Counted from the first letter of the stretch, positions 39,258 to 47,999 are shown. The stretch: 64,000 nt of DNA from Streptomyces violaceoruber (GCA_000720805.1 JODI01000013.1:68009-132008); one strand, 5' to 3'. The notes: generated by a model from the letters alone, not told the origin. Numbers and translations are program-made.

Positions 39258-41258
39258 ATGCACAGGAACAGACGATCGTGGGCGAAGACCGCCGCCATCG
39301 GCGCGGTGGCCGCCCTGGCGCCCTTCGCGATACCGGCCATGTCCGCCCACGCGGTCACCTACAACGGCGGTGTCATGTGGCAGCCCCCGAGCGGGGCGCC
39401 CTCCTACGGCTCGCTCTACACGCACGCGATCCGGCTCCAGCACAGCACCGACTCCAACGGCACCCTGCTGGCCTCCTTCGAGCAGTACTCCGGAAACGGC
39501 ATGCCGGTGTACCGCAGCACCGACTCGGGGCGCACCTGGACGCAGATCTCCACGATCCACGACCAGGTCAACTCCTGGAACAACATCCAGCTCGAACCCG
39601 TGCTGTACGAGCTTCCGCAGGCGGTCGGCTCACTTCCGGCCGGCACGATCCTCGCGGCGGGTGACTCCATCCCCACCGACAACTCCAAGACCAAGATCGA
39701 CATGTACGCCAGCACCGATCACGGAGTGACCTGGAGCTTCGTCAGCTCCATCGCCACCGGCGGAGACGCCGTCGCTTCCAACGGGCACACTCCCGTGTGG
39801 GAACCGTTCTTCCTCGTGGCGAACAACAAGCTCATCGCCTACATCTCGGACCAGCGGGACCCCGCGCATGGTCAGAAGCTCGCCCACTTCACCAGCACGG
39901 ACGGTGTCAACTGGTCCTCCGAGGTTGACGACGTCACGTACCCGGCCTACGCCGCTCGGCCGGGAATGGCGATCGTCGCCCGGCTCGGCAACGGGAAATA
40001 CATCCTCACCTATGAGTACTGCGGTGCCCCCAGCGGCGGCTGCCCCGTCTACTTCAAGATCGCCGACGACCCGGAGAACTTCGGCTCGGCCACCGGAGTA
40101 CAGCTCATCACCACGGACAACAGAAAGCCGGACGGTGACCCGTACGTCACCTGGCTCCCCACCGGCGGCCCGAACGGAACAATCGTCGTGCAGGCCTACA
40201 GCGACCAGCAGCTGTACGAGAGCACCGACAACGGCGCGACCTGGGTGCGGATGTTCTCCAACACCATCCAGGGTTACAGCCGCGGCCTGCTCCCCCTCGC
40301 CGACGGCAAGAGCCTCCTGGTCACCCGCGGCGGCGCGCTCGTCACGAACGGCACGAACAAGGTGACCTACGGCATCGATGATTACGGCGGCGGCATCTCG
40401 ACCGGGGCCACCTACAAGGTCCAGAACGCGCTGAGTTCCGACGTCCTGGGCGTCCCCAGCTCCACCTCAGGAGCCCAGGTCGTCCAGGCGAACGACAACG
40501 GGACCCCCGACCACAACTGGCAGTTCCAGCTCCAGAGCAACGGCTACTACCGCGTCTACAACACCTTCAGCCAGAAGTACCTGGCCATCCCCAGCGGCTC
40601 GCTGTCCTCCGGAACGGGCGCCATCCAGTGGACGGCGACGGGCGGCGCGGAGCAGGACTGGTCGGTCCAGCCGTCACCGGCCGGCGGATACACCGTCGTC
40701 AACCGGCGAAGCAACCTGGCACTGACCATGGCGACCGACGCGAACGGCCAGACCTCGATCAACGAGCAGGTCACCCAGGCGCCGCTGACGTCCTCGTCGA
40801 ACCAGCGATGGAACCTGGTCCAGACGGCGGCTCCGGACTTCACCGCCGGACAGTTCGTCATGACCAACGTCAACAGTGGAAAGTACGCGGAGACGGTCGG
40901 AAGCGGCGACGGAACACAGGCCGACCAGTACCGCAACGTGAACCACCCGGATCAGTACTGGACCTTCACGCAGACCGGCTCCTACTACACGATCACGAAC
41001 GCCTCCTCTGGCGACCTCCTCGACTCGGCGGGGGCCACCGCCGGCGGCAGCGCGGTCGTCCAGAAGCCGGCGTCCGGCGGAACGTCCCAGCAGTGGTCTC
41101 TGGTCGACACCGGAGCCGGCAGGTACCAGGTGGTCAACCGTGCCAGCGGACTGGCGCTGTCCGTGACCAACGCATCGACCGGCGACGGAGCCCTTCTGGA
41201 CCAGGAATCCACCTCGACGGCGTCCGCACAGCGGTGGACGATCACGAAGATCAACTAG
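39258..41258 (+). CDS. Secreted GH93-like exo-arabinanase with two RICIN-like domains
   Basis: A 666-residue secreted enzyme. After the signal peptide (AAIGAVAALAPFAIPAMSAHA) comes a sialidase-type beta-propeller with BNR/Asp-box motifs (YRSTDSGRTWTQ, YASTDHGVTWSF, FTSTDGVNWSS, YESTDNGATWVR). The segment WEPFFLVANNKLIAYISDQR, followed by GQKLAHFTSTDG, matches GH93 exo-1,5-alpha-L-arabinanases better than true sialidases. From about residue 378 two beta-trefoil RICIN (CBM13-like) modules follow, with repeated QW motifs such as HNWQFQ, EQDWSV and QQWSLV. It should release arabinobiose from arabinan outside the cell. A LacI-type site lies upstream, and a GH43 arabinanase gene follows. Confidence 0.85.
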   Translation: MHRNRRSWAKTAAIGAVAALAPFAIPAMSAHAVTYNGGVMWQPPSGAPSYGSLYTHAIRLQHSTDSNGTLLASFEQYSGNGMPVYRSTDSGRTWTQISTIHDQVNSWNNIQLEPVLYELPQAVGSLPAGTILAAGDSIPTDNSKTKIDMYASTDHGVTWSFVSSIATGGDAVASNGHTPVWEPFFLVANNKLIAYISDQRDPAHGQKLAHFTSTDGVNWSSEVDDVTYPAYAARPGMAIVARLGNGKYILTYEYCGAPSGGCPVYFKIADDPENFGSATGVQLITTDNRKPDGDPYVTWLPTGGPNGTIVVQAYSDQQLYESTDNGATWVRMFSNTIQGYSRGLLPLADGKSLLVTRGGALVTNGTNKVTYGIDDYGGGISTGATYKVQNALSSDVLGVPSSTSGAQVVQANDNGTPDHNWQFQLQSNGYYRVYNTFSQKYLAIPSGSLSSGTGAIQWTATGGAEQDWSVQPSPAGGYTVVNRRSNLALTMATDANGQTSINEQVTQAPLTSSSNQRWNLVQTAAPDFTAGQFVMTNVNSGKYAETVGSGDGTQADQYRNVNHPDQYWTFTQTGSYYTITNASSGDLLDSAGATAGGSAVVQKPASGGTSQQWSLVDTGAGRYQVVNRASGLALSVTNASTGDGALLDQESTSTASAQRWTITKIN

Positions 41259-41557
41259 TCGCGCGCTTGCACACATCGGGATGGCCGGCCAAGGCGCCTC
41301 ACCGCACAAGCGCCCGCCGGCACCTCCGCCGCTCACACGAGCCGGTCGCGCGACCAGCATCCAGGCCCTCCGACCCCGGCACCGCCCATCCCCAGACGAC
41401 GGGCCCGCAAGCGGGCCGTACCAGGCGGCGGACCACCACGAGCCCGGGACCGGGAGCCGAGGACCGAGAGCCGAGCACAGACCACTGACCACTGACCACT
41501 GACCGCCGACCACGCGTTCCCACGCACCCGCACCTCAGCCACACAAAGGAATTCCGT

Positions 41558-42988
41558 ATGACCACTCAACGCAGGGAAGGCTCACGCCCCGCGATCTGCA
41601 GACGGCGCGTCCATCCCGCCCTCGCCGCACTCCTGGCCGCCGCGCTGACCGTTCTCGGCCTGGTCACCGCCGGCCAGGCGCACGCACTCAGCGGGGACAC
41701 GCGGATGCACGACCCCTCGGTCATCAAGGTGGGCAGCTGCTACTACGGCTTCTCCACCGGGTTCGAGCACGACTCGCTCAACCCGAGCGGTTCCATCACC
41801 GAACGCAGGACGTGTGACAGCACGGCGGCGACCGGCTGGACCAAAATCGGCAACGTGTGGAACTCCACGCCGTCCTGGATCACGGCCAGGCTCGGTTCCA
41901 CACCGCCCAACATCTGGGCACCGGACATCAAGTACTTCAACGGCAAGTACCACCTGTACTACGCCGGTTCGCTCTGGGGCACCTCGTACGCCGTCATGGG
42001 CCTCGCCACCGCCACGAACATCGAAGGCCCCTGGACCGACCAGGGCATGGTCACGGACGTCAACTACCCGATCGACCCCAACGTCGACTGGGGGCCGGAC
42101 GGCCGGCTGTACGTCTCCTGGGGTTCCTGGACCGGCTCCGGCACCTACATGCATGTCCTGGACCAGTCCACGGGCAAGCTGTCCACGACCGACAACAACC
42201 TCTGGCACATCGCCGTCGGCATCGAGAACCCGACGATCGTCCTCAACGGCGGCTCCTACTACCTCTTCGGGTCGAAGGGCACCTGCTGCAGCGGGGTCAA
42301 CAGCACCTACTACACCGTGGTCGGACGGTCGACCAGCATCACCGGCCCCTACCTCGACCAGAACGGCGTGGACATGGCCTCCGGCGGAGGGACCCCCGTG
42401 CTCGCCGGCGCCTACCCGAAGGTGGCGGCCGGGGGTGCGGACGCCTACGACGACGGCACGTCGAAGTTCCTCGCCTACCACTACTACGACGGGAACAACA
42501 ACGGGCAGGAGACGCTCGACATCCGCCAGGTCACCTTCGCCAACGGATGGCCCGTCCTTGCGCCCCCGCTGGGCTCCGCCAACAACCACCTGCTGAACCG
42601 CAACAGCGGCAAGTGCGCCGACGTCTGGTACGCCAGCACCGCCGACGGGGCAGCCGTGAACTCCGGGAACTGCAACTCCGGAACCAACCAGCAGTGGGTG
42701 CTCACCCCCGCCGGATCCAACTACCAGCTGGTCAACGTCAACAGCGGAAAATGCCTGGAAATCCCCGGCGCCTCCACCGCCGACGGCGCCGCGGCCGATC
42801 AGGCGACCTGCAACGGCGGCACACATCAGCTCTGGACGAAGAGTCCGGTCATCGGAGGCTACGTCACCTTCACCAACGCCAACAGCGGCCGATGCCTCGA
42901 AGTCGCCGGAGCGTCGACGGCCAACGGAGCGGCCCTGGACCAGTCGACCTGCGCCTCCGGGACGAACCAACAGTGGCTGGTCGTCTGA
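41558..42988 (+). CDS. Secreted GH43 endo-arabinanase-like enzyme with RICIN domain
   Basis: A 476-residue secreted protein. After the signal peptide (ALAALLAAALTVLGLVTAGQAHA) a five-bladed GH43 propeller follows with the expected acidic residues: MHDPSVIKVG (base), APDIKYFNGKYHLYYAG, YPIDPNVDWGPDGRLYVSWG (pKa modulator) and VGIENPTIVLNGGSYYLF (acid). The C-terminal 125 residues are a RICIN/CBM13 beta-trefoil with three repeats of the form NSGKCLEIPGASTADGAA and QQW ends. It should cut alpha-1,5-arabinan internally, feeding the GH93 enzyme encoded just upstream. The ATG has AAAGGAATT about 5-13 bases ahead. No LacI site was found between the two genes (300 bases), so read-through or a separate control is needed. 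Confidence 0.9.
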   Translation: MTTQRREGSRPAICRRRVHPALAALLAAALTVLGLVTAGQAHALSGDTRMHDPSVIKVGSCYYGFSTGFEHDSLNPSGSITERRTCDSTAATGWTKIGNVWNSTPSWITARLGSTPPNIWAPDIKYFNGKYHLYYAGSLWGTSYAVMGLATATNIEGPWTDQGMVTDVNYPIDPNVDWGPDGRLYVSWGSWTGSGTYMHVLDQSTGKLSTTDNNLWHIAVGIENPTIVLNGGSYYLFGSKGTCCSGVNSTYYTVVGRSTSITGPYLDQNGVDMASGGGTPVLAGAYPKVAAGGADAYDDGTSKFLAYHYYDGNNNGQETLDIRQVTFANGWPVLAPPLGSANNHLLNRNSGKCADVWYASTADGAAVNSGNCNSGTNQQWVLTPAGSNYQLVNVNSGKCLEIPGASTADGAAADQATCNGGTHQLWTKSPVIGGYVTFTNANSGRCLEVAGASTANGAALDQSTCASGTNQQWLVV

Positions 42989-43087
42989 GACGAGTGAGCC
43001 GCCCTCGTCGGGCACCCGGACCGCTTCCCGTCGAGGGCCCCCGGCCGGCTCGGGCACCACGAGGCCTGATGATCGATTCCAAGGGGT

Positions 43088-43153
43088 TCAGTGGTCGTAG
43101 ACGGTCAGTGCGCGCATGACCGGCTGTCCGCGCATGAACCTGTCTCCACTCAT
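43088..43153 (-). CDS. Possible 21-residue peptide gene inside the inverted repeat
   Basis: ATG 43153 follows AAGGGGGATTG and encodes 21 residues starting MSGDRFMRGQPV and ending YDH before a TGA at 43088. The ribosome site and ATG are part of the repeated 42-base element, which suggests the element may be a translation leader. No family is known, and the frame could be accidental. Confidence 0.25.
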   Translation of the reverse strand: MSGDRFMRGQPVMRALTVYDH

Positions 43154-43177
43154 CAATCCCCCTTGGAATCGATCATC
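43136..43177 (-). repeat. 42-bp element, left copy (inverted relative to right copy)
   Basis: Read on the minus strand from 43177, this copy matches the plus-strand copy at 44061-44102 in 38 of 42 positions. The two copies point away from each other and enclose the methyltransferase gene with only 12 and 19 bases to spare. Confidence 0.88.
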
Positions 43178-43189
43178 TAGGCTGGCGCG

Positions 43190-44041
43190 GTGACTGGTGA
43201 GCGGGAGCGCGTGCAGCCGTCGGGGGTGTGGGCCACCGCGGTGGGGGTGGCCCGGGTGCGGGCGCTGGAGACCGAGCGGGAGAACGCGCTGTTCCGCGAC
43301 CCACTGGCACAGGCCTTCGCCACTGCCGGCGGCTTGTGGCCCTCCTCGCCGTCGCTGCCTGATGACGAGGTCGCGCGACGCCGCCGGCTGGCCGTGTCGT
43401 TCTCCATCGTCATCAGGACGAAGTTCCTCGACGACCTGTTGCAGCAGGCCTCCGCGTCCGGGGTCCGGCAGGTCGTGCTGCTCGGCGCCGGCATGGACAG
43501 CCGGGCCTTCCGGATGGACTGGCCCGAGGGCACCCGGCTGTTCGAGGTCGACACCGCCGCGCCACTGGACTTCAAGGCTTCGGTGCTGCGCCAGGAGCGG
43601 GCCGTCGCACGCTGCGAGCGGATCACCGTCGAGGTGGATCTGCGTGAGGACTGGCCAGGCGCGCTGGCCGCCGCAGGGCACGACCCGGCCGTGCCGACCG
43701 TGTGGATTGCCGAAGGACTGCTGATCTATCTGCCCGAGGACGCGGTGGAGCTGCTGCTGGCCCGGATCAGCGCGCTGTCGGCGGCAGGCAGCCGGATGGG
43801 GCTGACGTTGGGCTCGCGCGGCGTGATCGAGCGCTTCGGCGCGGACGCCGTGCCGGGATCGGCGGCGTCCATGTGGGTCTCGGAGATGCCGGACGACCCG
43901 GTGGGCTGGCTGGCCGGGCACGGCTGGGAGGCCGACAGCCACACCCTGCGCGAGCGCGCTGCCGCCTACGGCCGCCCGATCAGCACCCCGCCGCAGCGCG
44001 AGGAGCGGCCCGGCGGACTGATCTCGGCGGTCCGCCGGTAG
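43190..44041 (+). CDS. SAM-dependent methyltransferase (PPM/LCMT-like, O-methyltransferase)
   Basis: A 283-residue class I methyltransferase related to leucine carboxyl methyltransferases. The SAM motif is VVLLGAGMDSRAFRMDW (about 94-110), with the acidic end of strand 2 at LFEVDTAAPLDFK, and WIAEGLLIYLPEDAVELLL is a family hallmark. The N-terminus SGVWATAVGVARVRALETER is also typical. It probably methylates a carboxyl or hydroxyl of a small molecule; many Streptomyces carry several copies of unknown target. The GTG at 43190 starts MTGERERV; no strong ribosome site precedes it. The gene lies exactly between two inverted 42-base repeats, so it may have arrived as a cassette. Confidence 0.88.
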   Translation: MTGERERVQPSGVWATAVGVARVRALETERENALFRDPLAQAFATAGGLWPSSPSLPDDEVARRRRLAVSFSIVIRTKFLDDLLQQASASGVRQVVLLGAGMDSRAFRMDWPEGTRLFEVDTAAPLDFKASVLRQERAVARCERITVEVDLREDWPGALAAAGHDPAVPTVWIAEGLLIYLPEDAVELLLARISALSAAGSRMGLTLGSRGVIERFGADAVPGSAASMWVSEMPDDPVGWLAGHGWEADSHTLRERAAAYGRPISTPPQREERPGGLISAVRR

Positions 44042-44060
44042 AGCGCCTCCCGGTTCCATG

Positions 44061-44102
44061 GGTGATCGATTCCCAGGGGGACTGATGAGTGGAGCCAGGT
44101 TC
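44061..44102 (+). repeat. 42-bp element, right copy
   Basis: GGTGATCGATTCCCAGGGGG followed by ACTGATGAGTGGAG and CAGGTTC. It differs from the left copy (43177 to 43136, minus strand) in four positions only. It begins 19 bases after the methyltransferase stop codon. Confidence 0.88.
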
Positions 44103-44310
44103 TGCCGTCGGCTGCGTCCCCGGGGACCGTGCGGGGCGTGTCCGGGCGGGCTGCCCCAGCTACCGCCCCGCTTGCGCACCACAGCCGGCCACCCAAGGCT
44201 GGACGTGAAGGGTGCACCGGGCGGTCCCACGGTGCCGTCCGGCCGGCCTCAGCCACCACTCGTTCCCGAGTGTCACCTTCCTCTCAGGGGCGACGAGGAG
44301 GTGCAGTCCC

Positions 44311-44898
44311 ATGGGCAAGGCGAGGCAGTGGCGGTGGCGGTGGCGGTGGCGGTGGCGGAGCAATCCGTTGCGCCGGCGCACGGACGTCGTCGAGGCCTGG
44401 ATCGTGCTGGCCGTCTGGACGGTCATCGCGCTGGGCGGCACTCTCGTCGGCCTGGCGACGGCCCACGCGGCCGATGAGTCCTTCGCGCTGCTGCGGCGCG
44501 AGCGCCACTCGGTACCGGCCGTCCTCGCGGAGAGCACGTCCGGAGCGGTGCCGACGGGGGAAGGTACGGCATCGGGGCAGGTCCGGGCGAAAGTCCGCTG
44601 GTCCGCTTCGGACGGTGCCACCCGTACCGGCCGGGCCATGGTGGACTCCGGTCGCAGCGCCGGATCGAAGGTAGTGGTCTGGATGAACGGCCAGGGGCAG
44701 CTCACCGAAGAGCCGCCCGCCGAGGGTGCGGCGGCCGCCGAGGCGGCCCTGCTCGGCATCGGGGCCGCGCTCGCCTTCTCGGGTCTGACGTTCGCCGTCG
44801 GCCGCTTCGCACTGTGGCGCCTCGACCAGGGGCGTTACGACCAATGGAGCCGTGAGTGGGACACCGTCGGACCGCAGTGGGGGCGTAAGGGCACATGA
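44311..44898 (+). CDS. Rv1733c-like two-span membrane protein with Trp-Arg repeat
   Basis: A 195-residue protein of the actinobacterial Rv1733c-like group: two membrane spans (VEAWIVLAVWTVIALGGTLVGLA and AALLGIGAALAFSGLTFAVGRFALW) flank an outside domain with VPAVLAESTSG and VWMNGQGQLTEEPP. The N-terminus is unusual: after MGKARQ comes five tandem Trp-Arg pairs, coded by five TGGCGG hexamers (44329-44358). GAGGAG lies ahead of the ATG at about 10 bases. Its function is unknown. The next gene also encodes a small membrane protein. Confidence 0.82.
   Translation: MGKARQWRWRWRWRWRSNPLRRRTDVVEAWIVLAVWTVIALGGTLVGLATAHAADESFALLRRERHSVPAVLAESTSGAVPTGEGTASGQVRAKVRWSASDGATRTGRAMVDSGRSAGSKVVVWMNGQGQLTEEPPAEGAAAAEAALLGIGAALAFSGLTFAVGRFALWRLDQGRYDQWSREWDTVGPQWGRKGT
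44329..44358 (+). repeat. TGGCGG hexamer repeat, 5 units, coding (Trp-Arg)5
   Basis: Five perfect TGGCGG units within the 5' end of the Rv1733c-like gene. Because the unit is six bases, gain or loss of a copy keeps the frame and changes the number of Trp-Arg pairs. Confidence 0.9.
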
Positions 44899-45021
44899 CG
44901 AAGCACGGGCGTTCAGAAGAAGCTCAGAACTTGCTGTGCAAAGCTGACGCGCCCCACCGGTCGGCACGGACAGACCGTGCGAGCACCGGCTCTCCACGGC
45001 CGCCTTCTGGAGGAACACCCG

Positions 45022-45558
45022 ATGAGCCTCACCGTCGTCAACGGTCTGCCGGCGCACGTCCTCTTCGTGCACTTCGTCATCGTGCTCGTTCCCCTGAGCG
45101 CACTGGCGCTCGTGGTCGGCGCGATCTGGCCGAGTGCCGCCCGTCGCATGGGCGTGGTGCTGCCGCTGATGGCCCTGGTGACGCTGGCGAGCGTGCCTCT
45201 GGCCACGCATGCCGGCGAGTGGCTGGAGGAGCACGTCGGCAGCACCGCCCTGGTGCGCAGGCACGCCGAACTCGGTGACGGGTTGCTCCCCTGGGCCGTG
45301 GGCCTGTTCCTGTTGGCGACGGCGGTCTGGTGGACGACCCGCAGGTCGGCCGCGGCGCAGGCCGCCCCCGGGGGACGGACCCGGTCCACCTCGTCCCGGT
45401 CGGCGGTGGTCGTCCGCGTCGCGGCGGCGGTGCTGTCCGTCGGGGTGGCCGCGGGTGCCGTCGTGGACGTGTACAGGATCGGCGACTCCGGGGCGAAGGC
45501 CGCCTGGCAGGGCAGCTTCTCCAAGACCGCCACGGGCGACGGAGGTGACAACGGCTGA
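45022..45558 (+). CDS. DUF2231-like membrane protein
   Basis: A 178-residue protein with four membrane spans: LPAHVLFVHFVIVLVPLSALALVVGAI, VVLPLMALVTLASVPLATHAG, LLPWAVGLFLLATAVWW and VRVAAAVLSVGVAAGAVVDVYRIG. The opening GLPAHVLFVHFVIVL with His near the membrane surface matches the DUF2231 family, whose members may bind haem through such residues. The ATG at 45022 has GGAGGAA about 8-10 bases ahead. It lies 123 bases after the Rv1733c-like gene and probably shares its transcript. Confidence 0.85.
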   Translation: MSLTVVNGLPAHVLFVHFVIVLVPLSALALVVGAIWPSAARRMGVVLPLMALVTLASVPLATHAGEWLEEHVGSTALVRRHAELGDGLLPWAVGLFLLATAVWWTTRRSAAAQAAPGGRTRSTSSRSAVVVRVAAAVLSVGVAAGAVVDVYRIGDSGAKAAWQGSFSKTATGDGGDNG

Positions 45559-45670
45559 CGCGGGCAGCTCGGTAGGTGGAGCGGAGAGAGCGCGGCCGGC
45601 GGGGTCGTGTCCCGCGTAGGCCGGAGAAACCTGCTCGGCCGCGCAGAAACAGGGCGCGGAGGTCACCGGG

Positions 45671-46723
45671 CTACTGATCCTGGGGTTGTTCAGGCGTTTG
45701 CACGTGCTCGGTGTCGCACGCGTCCACGGCCCCCTGAGGTGGCGGTTTCCGGTCGGCGATCGCCTCGCGAAGGCGGCGTCGCGCGGTGGCGGAGGCGCCC
45801 GCCGTGAGGAGTGCCTCGGTCACCGCCCCCACCACCGGGGGTACGTCGAGCACGCGGGGCCGGGCCAGCGGGGCCTCGGCGGCCAGCCGCGCCTGGATGT
45901 GGTCCCGGAGCAGCACCTGACCGTTCTGCAGGGTTCCCCCGCCGAGTACGACCGGCGTCGGGGTGCGCAGGAGGCGGAGCCGGCGCAGCAGCGCGGTCAC
46001 CATGGCGACGATCTCGTCGCCGAGCCGTATCACGATGCCCCGCGCCACGGCGTCGCCGCTCGCTGCGGTCGCGAAGACCAAGGGTGCCAGTCCGTGCAGG
46101 GCCGGGACCGGTATCTCGCCGCCGCTGACGGCCAGCGCGACGGATTCCACGCTGGCCAGGCCGAAGTGGGCAGGAAGGTCCCGCCTCAGCCGGGTCGCCG
46201 GGCCCCGTCCGTCGCCCGCGCGGACCGCGGCACCCAGTCCGGCCCGTGCCACGGCGAGCCCGCCGCCCCAGTCCCCCGTGATGTCGCCGAGGGAGAGGAA
46301 GCGGGCCTGACGGCCCTCGGGGTGGACCGCGGCCGCGTTGATGCCGGCGCCGGACACCACCGCGACGCCCCAGCCGTCCGGCGCCCCGGCCCGCAGAACG
46401 GCGAGCGTGTCATTGCGTACGACAGCCCGCTCGGCCACACCCAGCCGCGTCAACTGCCGTAGCGCCGACCGCTCCTGGGCCCGCCGGTCCACATTGGCGA
46501 GGAAGTACGCGCCGACCGCGACCGGGGTCGGGTGCGCGAGGCCGGCCTCCGCCAGTGCCCGCCGGCCCAGGTGGGCGAGCCGTTCGGCCGTGACCTCCAT
46601 CCCGTCGGTGTGCGGGCGGGTGCCCTCCCCGCGTGCCCAGGCCAGCAACCGTCCCTCGGTGTCCGCGAGGACGAGGTCGGTCTTGGAGTTTCCGCCGTCG
46701 ACGCCCACCACGAGGTCAGGCAT
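45671..46723 (-). CDS. BadF/BadG-type ATPase, probable N-acetylglucosamine/sugar kinase
   Basis: A 350-residue member of the BadF/BadG/BcrA/BcrD ATPase fold that includes N-acetylglucosamine kinase. The phosphate-1 motif is LVVGVDGGNSKTDLVLADTEG, phosphate-2 region VVSGAGINAAAVHPEG, with LGDITGDWGGGLAVA and the adenosine motif TPVVLGGGTLQNGQV. It should phosphorylate a sugar with ATP. Its ATG lies 8 bases inside the 3' end of the GH4 gene, so the pair is translationally coupled. A kinase next to a GH4 enzyme in an ABC (not PTS) operon may supply the phosphorylated substrate or handle the released sugar. Confidence 0.85.
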   Translation of the reverse strand: MPDLVVGVDGGNSKTDLVLADTEGRLLAWARGEGTRPHTDGMEVTAERLAHLGRRALAEAGLAHPTPVAVGAYFLANVDRRAQERSALRQLTRLGVAERAVVRNDTLAVLRAGAPDGWGVAVVSGAGINAAAVHPEGRQARFLSLGDITGDWGGGLAVARAGLGAAVRAGDGRGPATRLRRDLPAHFGLASVESVALAVSGGEIPVPALHGLAPLVFATAASGDAVARGIVIRLGDEIVAMVTALLRRLRLLRTPTPVVLGGGTLQNGQVLLRDHIQARLAAEAPLARPRVLDVPPVVGAVTEALLTAGASATARRRLREAIADRKPPPQGAVDACDTEHVQTPEQPQDQ

Positions 46724-47999
46724 CGACGGCCTCGCCTGCGAAGAACCGGGGCAGATGGCGGCGGTTGGCCGCCAACAGCGCGTTCAGGAGTGCGTCCGCC
46801 CGGTCCCATTCGCGTACGAGGGGATTGGCCACGAGGGCGCGCCGGGCCACCGCCCGGTCCCCCGTCAGGGCGGCTTCGACGGTGAGGGTCTCGTACGCGG
46901 TGACCGACTGGACGAGCCCGAGCATCTCCGGCGGCAGGGCAGGTACCGGTTCCGGGTGCGGTCCGGCGGTGTCGACCTGTGCCGGTACCTCGACGACGGC
47001 GTCGTCCGGCAGGCCCGCCAGGACGCCGTCGTTGCGCACGTTCACGTAGTGGTGCGCGCCGTCGCCGGTGAGCAGGCTGGTGACCAGGGCGGCCGCGGCC
47101 TCGCTGTAGTACGCCCCGCCTCTGCGGTCCAGCAGTTCGGGTTTGCGGTCCAGCGCGGGGTCCGTGTAGAGGGTGAGCAACTCCCTCTCGATGGCCATGA
47201 CTTGGTCCGCCCGGTGGGTCCCGGACTGCTGGCTGCGGACCTCGTCGTCGGTGCAGTAGAAGTAGTGCAGGTAGTACGAGGGGATGGCCCCGAGGTCGCG
47301 CAGCGCACCGGCCGGGACACGCACCTGCGCGGCGAGTTCGTCGAGCGCGTCGCCGGTCAGCAGCTCCGGCAGGCGGTCCACTCCGTCCACGGTGACCGAG
47401 CGGATCCAGGACAGGTGGTTGAGGCCCGCGTGGCCGAGCCGTACCCGGTCGGGGTCGGCGCCGAGCCGGGCGGCCAGCTGCCGCTGGAACTTGATCGCCA
47501 CGTTGCACAGACCGACGGCGCGGTGGCCGGCGTCCAGCAGTGCGCGGGTGACGATGCCGACCGGGTTGGTGAAGTCCACGATCCACGCGCCGGGCAGGGA
47601 TCTGCGGCGTACCTCCGCGGCGATGTCGAGCACCACCGGGACCGTGCGCAGCGCCTTCGCGAAGCCACCGGGCCCGGTGGTCTCCTGGCCGAGCAGGCCG
47701 AACTCGTTCGGCAGGGTCTCGTCCACCAGCCGGGCCGCCTGGCCGCCCACGCGCAGTTGGATCAGCACCGCGGCCGCTCCGTCCAGCGCGGGACCGAGGT
47801 CGGTCGTGGTGGTCAGCCGGCCCCGGAATCCGTGCCGGTCGAGGATGCGGCGGGACAGGCCGCCGACCACGGCCAGGCGTTCGGCGTCGATGTCCTGCAG
47901 GACGAGTTCGTCGACCGGCAGCAGCTGGGCACGCCGGGCGAAGCCCTCGATCAGTTCGGGCGTGTACGTACTGCCACCGCCGACAACGGTGATCTTCAC
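46716..47999 (-). CDS. GH4 NAD-dependent glycosidase (6-phospho-beta-glucosidase type)
   Basis: A 427-residue GH4 enzyme. The NAD-binding start is VKITVVGGGSTYTPELIEGF, and the metal ligands are the Cys in AVGLCNVAIKFQ and the His in LGHAGLNHLSW. The segment LGQETTGPGGFAKALRTVP is typical of the 6-phospho-beta-glucosidase subgroup (CelF/LicH-like). GH4 enzymes cleave by oxidation/elimination with NAD and Mn2+. The GTG at 47999 has GGGAG about 5 bases ahead; a TTG at 48011 is in frame upstream. The substrate would normally be a phosphorylated disaccharide, which an ABC importer does not make, so the kinase downstream is of interest. Confidence 0.93.
   Translation of the reverse strand: MKITVVGGGSTYTPELIEGFARRAQLLPVDELVLQDIDAERLAVVGGLSRRILDRHGFRGRLTTTTDLGPALDGAAAVLIQLRVGGQAARLVDETLPNEFGLLGQETTGPGGFAKALRTVPVVLDIAAEVRRRSLPGAWIVDFTNPVGIVTRALLDAGHRAVGLCNVAIKFQRQLAARLGADPDRVRLGHAGLNHLSWIRSVTVDGVDRLPELLTGDALDELAAQVRVPAGALRDLGAIPSYYLHYFYCTDDEVRSQQSGTHRADQVMAIERELLTLYTDPALDRKPELLDRRGGAYYSEAAAALVTSLLTGDGAHHYVNVRNDGVLAGLPDDAVVEVPAQVDTAGPHPEPVPALPPEMLGLVQSVTAYETLTVEAALTGDRAVARRALVANPLVREWDRADALLNALLAANRRHLPRFFAGEAVDA

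Larger units (their letters stand above)
43068..43177. repeat. Perfect 19-bp inverted repeat with 72-base loop
   Basis: GATGATCGATTCCAAGGGG (43068-43086) is exactly complementary to 43159-43177. The loop contains a 21-codon minus-strand frame. In RNA from either strand the arms could form a long stem; it could act as a terminator for the GH43 transcript or as a leader element. The right arm is part of a longer 42-base repeat. Confidence 0.9.

Noticed and set aside
39258..41258. Calling the BNR-propeller protein a true exo-sialidase.
   Set aside because: The EPFF...SDQRDP...GQKL pattern and the adjacent GH43 arabinanase fit GH93 better, and the sialidase Arg triad and FRIP motif are not seen.
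43068..44102. The methyltransferase with inverted repeats as a normal insertion sequence.
   Set aside because: No transposase or resolvase frame lies between the repeats; only the methyltransferase gene is present, so at most it is a non-autonomous cassette.
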